From a virus, in IMG/VR virus record IMGVR_UViG_3300013120_000153, positions 1-20,728 of that record: a DNA stretch of 20,728 bases. The stretch is one strand, 5' to 3'. The first letter of the stretch is position 1. Each line of letters begins with the position of its first letter. A program made the translations under genes and the position numbers. The notes under the pieces are model-generated. The model was not told where the DNA came from. It did not search any database and saw only the letters and a program-made list of their open reading frames with translations. Shown one piece after another: positions 1 to 7,819 of the stretch.

Positions 1-1175
1 GAGGTTAGTTTCATCTGGACTGTACCAGTTCCTGTACCAGTATAAAACCATAACGCACCTCTTACTCCGTCGTGTCCTCCGCCAAAGTCAGTTACCCAAT
101 CTATGCTTGCGGGAGTGCTAGAGCTGTCATCAGAATAGAAATCTATTGCTCCTAAGACTTGGTTTCCAGAAAATCCATCAACTTTCTCACTATACAATGT
201 TAAAGTTGAAGTCGTTGTTGCTTTTATTTTGACATCTTCACCGGCGGTGCTAATGATTAAGTCACCTGCTCCTACATTGAATAAAGCATCTGTTTGATTA
301 TGAGTTAATTCCCAATAATCTGCTGCTACTGTTTCATCTGCGGAATATCCACGCACTACAGGGTTAGCACTTGTACCGGAAGGAGAACGATTAGCATTAC
401 CCATATCAGCTTTTTGCATAAATGAGAAATATCCAGAGCCGTCTGCTGTTCCTACATTAGTTCCAAATTGCCAGTTATCATTACCCGTAGTTTCCCAAGC
501 CCAAGCTGCGTCTTGTCCTGTACCTACGAGGAAAATAACATCATCAAATAAATAAGGTGAGGCTGTCCACTTGCAGAGGACTTCTATTTTTAACCCTGCA
601 CCTGTGGTAGAATTTATTAAAACATCATCAGGGTCAGTTTCAAAATCGAGTGTAAGATTTTCATTATTTGCCCCGCCAACCCCACCGATAGTTAATATTC
701 CAGAAGAAGCTGCACCTGCCAAGAAATCGACATTAACATATATATTATCAGCACTTGCGTCTACTACAAAAGCATAAGCTTGATTATTAGTTTCTACTCG
801 AAAGTCATCGTTGCCAGTATTACCACCTGCTTCATTTACCGTAAGACCTGCGTCTATCGTTGATATACCTGCTGAACCTGTTGTTACTATAATAGCACCA
901 GTAAAAGGCATATTAGCAGCATCTAGACGTGCATATATGGTATCTCCCTCAGTCTCGTTTATATAATCAAGAGTACAGGTTAGATCTCCATTATCGGTAA
1001 GAGTAGAATTAGGTACTAGTAGTGTAATGGGTGTGTAAACTGTAGGACTACCGTCTTCCTCTGCTACATCTAACATTAGCTGTAATTCGCCTGTATGCGG
1101 ATTATTAACATCGCCAGCAAAAGCAATACTACTAATCGCAAACAAGAAAACTACAGCTAATAATAGTTTTTTCAT
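1..1175 (-). CDS. Fibre-like beta-rich protein with Sec signal peptide (partial, C-terminus beyond the window)
   Basis: The open frame begins at ATG 1175 and runs through the left edge without a stop, giving at least 391 residues. Residues 1-20 are a signal peptide (MKKLLLAVVF... ending SIAFA before G). The rest is beta-rich and repetitive in style: DDFRVETNNQAYAFVVDASA, ILTIGGVGGANNENLTLDFE, DNWQFGTNVGTADGSGYFSF and the final visible GALWFYTGTGTGTVQMKLT. These short strands with VDASAD and TIGG-type turns are typical of phage tail fibres and long surface proteins; a C-terminal tip or chaperone domain may lie outside the window. GAGGGG precedes the ATG. It is the third signal-peptide protein of the operon. 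The call as an adhesin or fibre is moderate. Confidence 0.68.
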   Translation of the reverse strand, partial: MKKLLLAVVFLFAISSIAFAGDVNNPHTGELQLMLDVAEEDGSPTVYTPITLLVPNSTLTDNGDLTCTLDYINETEGDTIYARLDAANMPFTGAIIVTTGSAGISTIDAGLTVNEAGGNTGNDDFRVETNNQAYAFVVDASADNIYVNVDFLAGAASSGILTIGGVGGANNENLTLDFETDPDDVLINSTTGAGLKIEVLCKWTASPYLFDDVIFLVGTGQDAAWAWETTGNDNWQFGTNVGTADGSGYFSFMQKADMGNANRSPSGTSANPVVRGYSADETVAADYWELTHNQTDALFNVGAGDLIISTAGEDVKIKATTTSTLTLYSEKVDGFSGNQVLGAIDFYSDDSSSTPASIDWVTDFGGGHDGVRGALWFYTGTGTGTVQMKLT

Positions 1176-1445
1176 TTACCCCTCGGCAAAAGCTGTATTT
1201 GGATTATTATAACTAAGAGCTGCTCTACCAGTCCAACCAGTTGCGGCACTTGTATTTACCGGTGTTGTATAAGTATAGGTTGTAGTATTCGTAGATCTTA
1301 CCTGCTTCATAATATACCAATACCCAGTGCTATTCATATACTGGTAATACGAGGTGGCAGCTACTTCTTGTTTAATCGCAAACCAAGTAACTAGGGTACC
1401 ACCTCTGTTATGGTATTGAAATAAATGGTCATTTATTTCGGGCAT
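1176..1445 (-). CDS. Small aromatic-rich tail-region protein
   Basis: An 89-residue protein rich in Tyr, Thr and Asn, with SYYQYMNSTGYWYIMKQV in the middle and TGWTGRAALSYNNP near the end. Such tyrosine-rich, GYWYI-containing small proteins sit next to tail-fibre genes in several phages. The role is unknown, but a tail-associated component is plausible. The ATG directly follows the coiled-coil gene's stop (TAAATG), with GGAG eight bases upstream. Its own stop directly abuts the next ATG (TAAATG), so the three genes are tightly coupled. No signal peptide or membrane segment. Confidence 0.6.
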   Translation of the reverse strand: MPEINDHLFQYHNRGGTLVTWFAIKQEVAATSYYQYMNSTGYWYIMKQVRSTNTTTYTYTTPVNTSAATGWTGRAALSYNNPNTAFAEG

Positions 1446-1895
1446 TTAGCTTACTCCAAACTTCTGTTTCATCTCCTCAATAAACTTAGCTTTCCAAGTT
1501 TTCTTTTCTGCATCAAGACTAATCCACTCACCTTGAATCATCTTTAGTGCATCTTCAGATTTCTTAAAGTTAATAGCTGTCTGTTTCTTAGATGTTTCCG
1601 TAGCTTCTTTATCGGCTTGGACATTTGCTGCATGAGTATCCTTTGCCTTTGCAAGAGCTTTTTGGTCTAATTCTAGTTTTTTAATATCTTCGTCAATTCT
1701 CTTTCTTAAAACAACTACGTTTTCTATACCTTTTATTTCGTTTTCTCTTTTTACTAATTCTCCTTCTTTGGAAGTAACTTCTGCAGTACGCAAATCTAGT
1801 TTTTCGGTACGTTCTTTTTCTAGTTTATTATACTGAGTAACTTTTTCCTTAAGAAGTCTTAGTAATTCTTCAATACCTCTTAGTAATTCTTCCAT
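1446..1895 (-). CDS. Coiled-coil protein
   Basis: A 149-residue protein that is almost all charged and helical, with heptad-like spacing: MEELLRGIEELLRLLKEK, then EKERTEKL, ENEIKG, LRKRIDEDIKKLELDQKALAKAK and a C-terminal AEKKTWKAKFIEEMKQKFGVS. A 15-base direct repeat at 1857-1871 and 1878-1892 with a 21-base period encodes the repeated heptad (M/I)EELLR(G/L). There is no signal peptide or membrane helix. GGGGGG lies before the ATG. Likely roles are a trimerising tail-fibre adaptor or chaperone, judged from location between tail genes and the fibre-like gene. No family is recognised. Confidence 0.6.
   Translation of the reverse strand: MEELLRGIEELLRLLKEKVTQYNKLEKERTEKLDLRTAEVTSKEGELVKRENEIKGIENVVVLRKRIDEDIKKLELDQKALAKAKDTHAANVQADKEATETSKKQTAINFKKSEDALKMIQGEWISLDAEKKTWKAKFIEEMKQKFGVS
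1857..1892. repeat. 21-base-period direct repeat (heptad duplication)
   Basis: The 15-base unit TCTTAGTAATTCTTC (plus strand) occurs at 1857-1871 and again at 1878-1892. The 21-base period equals seven codons, one coiled-coil heptad, in the first residues of the coiled-coil gene. Confidence 0.8.
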
Positions 1896-1904
1896 AAACC
1901 CCCC

Positions 1905-2342
1905 TTACTTATCTTCAACTACAGTTACTGTTATATCAGCATTCTCGCCTATAGCTCCAGTTGACGTTGCTCTTATCCTAATATGTGGAGCTGTAATTTT
2001 TGTATCCAACCATCCAGCATAAGTAGCATCATCAGTAAGCTCTTCTGAAGTTTGAGCTGTTGCTCCACCTGCTACGTCAAACCAAGAAACATCATGCCAG
2101 TTTGTTCCATCTGCTGAAATTGCTACTGTTATGGTAGTAGTTATACCAACAGTAGTACCGTCTTGATCGTAAGTAATAAAAAATGTTACTCTTTTAGAAT
2201 CACCTACATAAATGTCTCCTGAAGTCGTATCGGAAACACCCGTTAGAGTTTCAGTTTCTATTACCTCTGTCTGAAGCTGATTAGCAAAAGACAGATTTGC
2301 TATGAAAACCAGTGCTAACAAACAAATTACTAACTTCTTCAT
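1905..2342 (-). CDS. Secreted beta-sandwich-like protein with Sec signal peptide
   Basis: A 145-residue protein. Residues 1-20 are a clear signal peptide (MKK, hydrophobic core, NLSFA before N). The mature part is Thr-rich and beta-predicted, with VGDSKRVTFFITYDQDG, TITVAISADGTNWHDVSWFD, and HIRIRATSTGAIGENADITVTV at the end. This pattern (SADGTNW followed by a RIRATS strand) is common in small phage structural or baseplate-type beta-sandwich proteins. AGGAGG precedes the ATG, and the gene lies 13 bases after the large ejection protein. A second signal-peptide protein in the same operon suggests deliberate export. Function unknown; it may coat the cell surface or be a tail component that passes through the membrane. 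Confidence 0.7.
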   Translation of the reverse strand: MKKLVICLLALVFIANLSFANQLQTEVIETETLTGVSDTTSGDIYVGDSKRVTFFITYDQDGTTVGITTTITVAISADGTNWHDVSWFDVAGGATAQTSEELTDDATYAGWLDTKITAPHIRIRATSTGAIGENADITVTVVEDK

Positions 2343-2355
2343 GCTACCCTCCTTT

Positions 2356-5300
2356 TTATCGTAAACTTAAATACTTCCTATATAGTGTCTGCGTTAACAG
2401 TTTATCTTCTACCATTTGCGCTAGAACTTTCTTCAATGCTTCGCCTTTTAACTTAGCTGTCTTTTCTATAGCAATAGCAATCCTAGCAGTATTTTGAGCA
2501 TCGGTTATAAACTTGTTTATTCTTTTAGTTTTAATATCATCCGGTATTGCTTCGTAATTCTCATCGCTCATAAATTCTAATATTCTTTCGTAAGCAACTC
2601 TTCCAGATTCTTTCCACAGTTTAGTATTCTCTTGTTGTGTCAATGATTTGTAACCAAACTTAGTACCTAGTTGTGTAGTTTTAATTTTGTTATCATTATT
2701 TACTAATCTACGTATTTCTTCTACAACTGGGTCATGTTTTATCTTAGATGGCCTTGTAGGGTCAACCATAGATTCAATAAAATGCGTAGTTCTTTCTACT
2801 TCTCTACCAAATACATCTATTCTAGGTTCGAGTACTTTTCTTAATATAGGAATCCTAGAAATAAGTCTTTGCGTTAATCCTTGCGCCACTCTTATTTTTG
2901 GGTCAGTAGATACAGCAACATCTTTTACTATTGTAGGTACTACAGAAGATACAAAACTACTTACAAAATTACCGGCACTTCTTTTTGGATCGTCTATAGC
3001 ATTTAGAAATCTATTTACACTTTGCAAGAAAGTCTGTTCTGTAAATGACCTTATTCCACCAAATGTGCCTTGTGCTAAAGCTCCTGCTATACTTCCTTTA
3101 TCTTCGTATGCCTTAGCAAAATGCCCACCTATTAAAATAACATTACCTAACGGCCCAAAGGTTTGTACAGTACGCCACTTGCCACCTACTTTTATAGAAT
3201 TAGGTTTTTTACCTTCAAGATGCCATAAACGCCGTTCTGCTTCAGTTTTAGGTCTATCTAAACTTACCATACCTTTCTTATATAAGTATGCGCCAAAGCC
3301 AAGTATAGCAGTTCCTATAGCACCTCTACCCATACCCTTAGAAAAATCTCTTTGATCGAACTTACCTTTACCCATATTCTTGAATAAAGTCTTAAATACT
3401 CCAACTGGAGTATAGTTTAGAATCTGCGTAGCTACAGCTGATGGTGTTCTTCCAAACGGTAATATAAGGTGAGCACCAGGGCCTAAGTTCTGGAATTTCT
3501 TAGCTAAATTACCAAGTGCAGTTTCATTCTGATATACTGCGATCTTAGCATCTTCTATAGAATATAAAGCCATTTCTTCTGTAGGATTCATTACTAGATT
3601 ATCAATAAAGTCTTGAGCTTCTTTACCTTTTAGGCCTTTATTAATCGCGGCTACTTTCGCTTGTTCATATAGTGAGCGCATTTTAGCGCCATAATAAAAA
3701 GGTTGGTCTTCAGTTCCCAATATATTAAAGATAGTTTCTTCATACTTTTGCAAACCCTTTGCAAATTTACTCGAACCCATATTAACACGCTTATAATCAT
3801 ATTTAGACAATACATTTCTTTCATCGTATCCTGTTTTTAAGAATCGCCAACCTTTATCCGCACCCTCTTTAGTACCTTTGAATATTCCTTTAATAGTAAA
3901 AGCCACTGACCTTTTACCGGTTCCCACAGAGGCTATAATATCTATAACTGTAGCTGGAAAGTCTTTAATAGTTTCTGATATTGCATGGGCTATATTTGAG
4001 AATATATTTAAGCCGCTAGTTTTAATTCCAGTTAAAAGTCCTGCTTTCCATACAGTAATTATTTTTTCTATCAAAGGCGTAGGTACAAGATCCGTAATAT
4101 AGTCTTGCAGCTTCTTAAACTGTATTCCTTTTTCTTCACCTGCGGGCATCTTTTCTATAGCATTCATTCTAGTAATAATTTCTTTTGTCTGCGCTGGAGT
4201 TAATTCTGGTATTTTCTTTCTTAAACCAAGAGCACCACCTTTTGTCTTTTCTATTTGTTCGTTATATTTTTGTATACCCTTAGCTGCGAATCTTATCTGT
4301 CCTTCTGGTGTAAGTCTAGCTACAATAGAGGCCGCTTGAACTGACCTACCTAGTTCAGTTAATCTATGCGCCATTGAATGGGCTAATTCTGCAGCTTTCT
4401 CATATACGGCATCTTTAATCGTTTCGTCGGTTACGCCTTCTGCGTCTTTTGCATACTTCTTTAATAGCTCGGCACCTACTGCTATAGAAGCGTCATCAGT
4501 TCCTGTAGCTGCCATTTTTTGAGCTGTAGTTAAATTGTCTTTAATTAAATTCTTCGCCTTTATAGCAAGAGCATCTGTTTCTCTTGGGATATATTGTCCT
4601 GCTACTTTTATAGATGGTAATGCTCCCTTTACTGTTGATACAAAGCCACGTTCTTTAGGTTCTGGTTTTACTATAGTTTCTTTAGGTACTTTTGTAGGAG
4701 TAATACCAAGAACGGTTAATTCTCCTATAAGTTGTTTAGATAATCCTTGTAAATTACCACTCTCAATAGCCGATACTTGTTTAGGTGTAAGATTATATTT
4801 CTTAATTAAATCTTTTCCTATAAATACACCTCGTTGACTTCCTAGCTTAGAGTTTTTATATAATCTACCTACGTGCTTGTATATAGATTCTCTAGTAATT
4901 TTTATTAGCTTATATGCTTCTGTAGTCTGACCAAACTTAACTGGATCTCCGCCTCTATCTGGGTGTTGTTCTAAAGATAATTTCCTATATTGTTTCTTGA
5001 TTTGAGTTTCAGAACTTTTAGGATCTATACCTAGAGTCTTAAATGCTTGATTAAGTTTTACTTTATTGCCACCTATTTCTTTTGTGAGTAGATTATACAA
5101 ATCTGGATTCGTAGATCTTAGTCGTGTTAATGCTGCAGGTATCTTTTTGAATCCTGCTCCTATTGTCCACGCGATTAGCAAAGCTGTAGGATCAGTAACA
5201 AATTCAGTTAAACTTTCAGCTAGTTCTATTGGTAGATTCTTTAATGTTTCTTTATTTATTCCCTCTGGTACTTTTAACTTATCCAAAAATGGTTGCAAAG

Positions 5301-5739
5301 CAGGATTAGCACCAACTAGAATAGATCTTAATCCAGCATCTAAAGTTTCTCCTATAGCAGTTCGCATATCTTCTGACCAAGAACTCTTATAAATTAAATC
5401 TGCCCAACTAGAACTTTCAGCTTTCTCTATACTTTCTAAATCTTTTGGCATACCCATAGCAACCCACTTAAACGATGCAGCTCGTTCTGCATTAGGCCCA
5501 ACAAGAAAGTTTGCAGTTTCTATTTGTCTTGGAGAAAATGCACCAAGTATCGGCATATTATATAACATATCCATAGTAGTTTTTACAGCAGTTTGTAAGA
5601 CTGTAGGTTTTACTGGCTTTTCTACTAGCTCACCCTCATATACTGGTTCTGCCGTAGCCAAATCGATAGTCTCAGATGGTTCGATAATACCACCTGTTCG
5701 TTCTACTACCGGTTGAGCTGTTTTTAGATTAAAACCCAT
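2356..5739 (-). CDS. Large internal virion (ejection) protein, gp16-like, with a J domain
   Basis: An 1127-residue protein, the largest helical one here, in the position of T7 gp16. Residues about 229-285 match a DnaJ J domain: KTLGIDPKSSETQIKKQYRK, then LEQHPDRGGDPVKFGQTTEAY, with the HPD triad at 259-261 (encoded at 4957-4965). J domains stimulate Hsp70/DnaK ATPase through HPD. Helical regions follow, including KAGLLTGIKTSGLNIFSNIA (565-584), which resembles large phage ejection or polyvalent proteins, and GPGAHLILPFGRTPSAVATQ (753-772). Hydrophobic stretches at about 582-605 and 806-820 could contact membrane. No lysozyme-like transglycosylase motif was found at the N-terminus, unlike T7 gp16. 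The start overlaps the previous stop (TAATG). The J domain is clear; the ejection role is from context. Confidence 0.8.
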   Translation of the reverse strand: MGFNLKTAQPVVERTGGIIEPSETIDLATAEPVYEGELVEKPVKPTVLQTAVKTTMDMLYNMPILGAFSPRQIETANFLVGPNAERAASFKWVAMGMPKDLESIEKAESSSWADLIYKSSWSEDMRTAIGETLDAGLRSILVGANPALQPFLDKLKVPEGINKETLKNLPIELAESLTEFVTDPTALLIAWTIGAGFKKIPAALTRLRSTNPDLYNLLTKEIGGNKVKLNQAFKTLGIDPKSSETQIKKQYRKLSLEQHPDRGGDPVKFGQTTEAYKLIKITRESIYKHVGRLYKNSKLGSQRGVFIGKDLIKKYNLTPKQVSAIESGNLQGLSKQLIGELTVLGITPTKVPKETIVKPEPKERGFVSTVKGALPSIKVAGQYIPRETDALAIKAKNLIKDNLTTAQKMAATGTDDASIAVGAELLKKYAKDAEGVTDETIKDAVYEKAAELAHSMAHRLTELGRSVQAASIVARLTPEGQIRFAAKGIQKYNEQIEKTKGGALGLRKKIPELTPAQTKEIITRMNAIEKMPAGEEKGIQFKKLQDYITDLVPTPLIEKIITVWKAGLLTGIKTSGLNIFSNIAHAISETIKDFPATVIDIIASVGTGKRSVAFTIKGIFKGTKEGADKGWRFLKTGYDERNVLSKYDYKRVNMGSSKFAKGLQKYEETIFNILGTEDQPFYYGAKMRSLYEQAKVAAINKGLKGKEAQDFIDNLVMNPTEEMALYSIEDAKIAVYQNETALGNLAKKFQNLGPGAHLILPFGRTPSAVATQILNYTPVGVFKTLFKNMGKGKFDQRDFSKGMGRGAIGTAILGFGAYLYKKGMVSLDRPKTEAERRLWHLEGKKPNSIKVGGKWRTVQTFGPLGNVILIGGHFAKAYEDKGSIAGALAQGTFGGIRSFTEQTFLQSVNRFLNAIDDPKRSAGNFVSSFVSSVVPTIVKDVAVSTDPKIRVAQGLTQRLISRIPILRKVLEPRIDVFGREVERTTHFIESMVDPTRPSKIKHDPVVEEIRRLVNNDNKIKTTQLGTKFGYKSLTQQENTKLWKESGRVAYERILEFMSDENYEAIPDDIKTKRINKFITDAQNTARIAIAIEKTAKLKGEALKKVLAQMVEDKLLTQTLYRKYLSLR

Positions 5740-7256
5740 TATTTTCCTTTTAACTCCTTAAAGGTAAAATCTCCAAGTTCTTCTTTTGTTTCTTGCTTAG
5801 GTTTTTTTATTGCTTTGTTTTCTACATCTTTTAATTCGCCTGTAGGAAAACCAATTTTCATATTACCATTTTTATCTATTAACATTTGTCCTTCTTTGGG
5901 GTAGTTTGCCATTCTAGGATTAAGTTTTAGATTTGCTTCGTTAGTTACTCTCTTATAAGCATTTAGAGGAGTTTCGTTTTTCTCTAAACCTTTCATATAT
6001 TCCGATATTACAAAACCATGTTGATCTTCAGTAACAGACCCATCCCTGGCCCAACGTGCTATTGCATTGATTCCATAGTCTACTTGTTTCTGATAAATTT
6101 CAGCTTCTGTAGTTTCGTCACCTATTGGGCCAACTAGCTTTTCTGATAACTGAAGATTAACTGATTTCTTTCTAGCATAAAATAATATAGCACCTAACTT
6201 ATCAGCGCTAATATTTTTATTCCTATATATAGCACTTGCTGCAATTCTACTTAAAGAATCTCTAGTCTCTGCTTTGCTGGCTTCCTTAAATACTTTTACA
6301 ATACCCTCGTTTGCTGTGTCAGCGTAATAGCCAGTTCTAGACCTTGTGGCTTTACTTACAGCTTCTGCAAGAACATCGTCGCTGTTAATTAACTCTTGTG
6401 CCTCTGGACTTAGTTCATAAAGAGATTCTTGGCCGGTTGCTATAGCTTCTACTAAATCATATCTACCATTTACTTTATTCAACATTACGTCTTTATCTTC
6501 TAAATTTTTATAATGGTTCAAAGTAGATAATGCTGTATCAGTTTCTTTTTGGTCAAACCCAAATTCTCCATTTTCTAACATTTGCTTTGCTTTATCTCGG
6601 TCTATCTTAGCAGTACGTCTAAACCAATTCTGGTTACCTAGCTTTAATGCTTTCTGTTCTTCATCATAAGCTTTTTTGGTATCCCATATATTACTTGCTA
6701 CTGCTTCTGCGGTTAAATCTTTTATTCCTTTAATAGCTTCTTTAGAGCCATCAAAAAATTCTGACTTCTTTTGTAAGGCACTTCTTGTATTTACATCACC
6801 AACAACGGCCATATTTTTGTAGCGTTCTTTTATTACGTCATTAGTTAAAACTATACTATCTTTATCCCAATTAGCTTGAGCTACAACTAAATCAGTACTA
6901 TCTGTATAAATAGTTGTAAGATTTTCTCTACCTCTATTTAATCCCTCTTGAAAATCTGATAAATCTAAATCAGTTAAAGGTGTTCCATCCGCATTACGTT
7001 TCTGACTTTCTGATAATCTTAATTGAGCCATATAATCTGTTTTATAAAGATCAGCTCTTGAGTTTTCAGTAAACCTTCTAGAGTCGTCTAGTTTCTTATA
7101 AAGTACATTAGCGGTTTGTGCTATAGTTCCACCAAGCGACTTTAGGCCACCACTTATACCTATAGGTCTTCCTTGTTTAGCTTGTGGCGATTGAGTTGAT
7201 ACTTGAGGACTTACTAATTGCGCTGAGCCTGGTCTTATTACGGGTATTCTAGCCAT
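5739..7256 (-). CDS. Internal virion (ejection) protein, gp15-like
   Basis: A 505-residue protein that is almost entirely charged and predicted helical after a flexible N-terminus (MARIPVIRPGSAQLVSPQV). It includes helices such as LYKKLDDSRRFTENSRADLYK and repeated Lys/Glu-rich stretches, and ends in a basic-acidic tail (KKPKQETKEELGDFTF). No catalytic motif is visible. T7 gp15 is larger but has the same position and helical character, acting in the periplasmic tunnel through which DNA passes. AGGTG precedes the ATG, and the stop overlaps the next start (TAATG), so it is coupled to the large ejection protein. The assignment is positional. Confidence 0.65.
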   Translation of the reverse strand: MARIPVIRPGSAQLVSPQVSTQSPQAKQGRPIGISGGLKSLGGTIAQTANVLYKKLDDSRRFTENSRADLYKTDYMAQLRLSESQKRNADGTPLTDLDLSDFQEGLNRGRENLTTIYTDSTDLVVAQANWDKDSIVLTNDVIKERYKNMAVVGDVNTRSALQKKSEFFDGSKEAIKGIKDLTAEAVASNIWDTKKAYDEEQKALKLGNQNWFRRTAKIDRDKAKQMLENGEFGFDQKETDTALSTLNHYKNLEDKDVMLNKVNGRYDLVEAIATGQESLYELSPEAQELINSDDVLAEAVSKATRSRTGYYADTANEGIVKVFKEASKAETRDSLSRIAASAIYRNKNISADKLGAILFYARKKSVNLQLSEKLVGPIGDETTEAEIYQKQVDYGINAIARWARDGSVTEDQHGFVISEYMKGLEKNETPLNAYKRVTNEANLKLNPRMANYPKEGQMLIDKNGNMKIGFPTGELKDVENKAIKKPKQETKEELGDFTFKELKGK

Positions 7257-7263
7257 TATTCAC

Positions 7264-7818
7264 CTATCCTATCGTTTCTTTTGGCGGCTGCGGAGCTGGT
7301 TTAGTTACAGCTGCTTTAGGTTTTAAGAATTGTGCAGAACTTAACAATGTTCCACCTGCTTGTAAAGTAGCAGAAGTAGCCATAGCTCTACCAGTTAATC
7401 TGGTTATTACTGCACTTGATCTTTTACTACTTGCTGCTATATCCGCATTATATTTAGCAATAGCTATTTGATTTTTTGCATTAAATTGTCCTATAGCAAT
7501 TTCAAGTTCCGCGTTAGATATTGAATCGGCAATTACATCTACAGGACTTCCAGTTTCTACGGCTACACCACTGGCCGCAAATGCACTGACTTGTTCTCCT
7601 GTTGTAGTTGCTAAATTTTTTCTTTGTCGATATTCATTGAGTGCTGCATTTTCTTTTACTATTTTTGTTTCTCTTTCTACGCCAGCTAATATAAGTTCCA
7701 CATTCTGTTCGTCAATTCTAGCATTGTATTCTGCTTGTATCTTAGCTTCTTGTCCAGCTGTATATTGTCCTATAGCCGTTAATCCTATTCCTGCTACTGC
7801 TATATAAGTAAATGACAT
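7264..7818 (-). CDS. Internal virion protein, gp14-like
   Basis: A 184-residue Ala-rich helical protein in the position of T7 gp14, which exits the capsid first and makes an outer-membrane channel. The N-terminus (about 3-20, FTYIAVAGIGLTAIGQYT) is hydrophobic. A long amphipathic helix follows (QAEYNARIDEQNVELILAGVE). The segment GEQVSAFAASGVAVETGSPVDV is characteristic of a widespread podovirus structural protein. The C-terminus is Pro/Lys-rich (KPAPQPPKE). GAGGGG precedes the ATG. Assignment rests on order, size and this conserved middle segment; membrane-pore activity is inferred from the T7 analogy. Confidence 0.72.
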   Translation of the reverse strand: MSFTYIAVAGIGLTAIGQYTAGQEAKIQAEYNARIDEQNVELILAGVERETKIVKENAALNEYRQRKNLATTTGEQVSAFAASGVAVETGSPVDVIADSISNAELEIAIGQFNAKNQIAIAKYNADIAASSKRSSAVITRLTGRAMATSATLQAGGTLLSSAQFLKPKAAVTKPAPQPPKETIG

Positions 7819-7819
7819 A

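Noticed and set aside
1-1175. A diversity-generating retroelement like that of phage BPP-1, whose head genes resemble these
   Set aside because: No reverse transcriptase and no template/variable repeat pair is visible in the window; the fibre-like gene is cut before its tip, so absence is certain only for what is seen.
2687-3355. A 222-codon open frame on the plus strand
   Set aside because: It lies wholly inside the ejection protein gene, has no supporting ribosome binding site or neighbours on that strand, and its composition is that of an antisense shadow of helical coding sequence.
1288-5122. A 14-base match (ATTCGTAGATCTTA) near 1290 and near 5109
   Set aside because: Two copies inside unrelated coding regions with no flanking similarity; likely chance in AT-rich DNA with common Arg-Ser-Thr codons.
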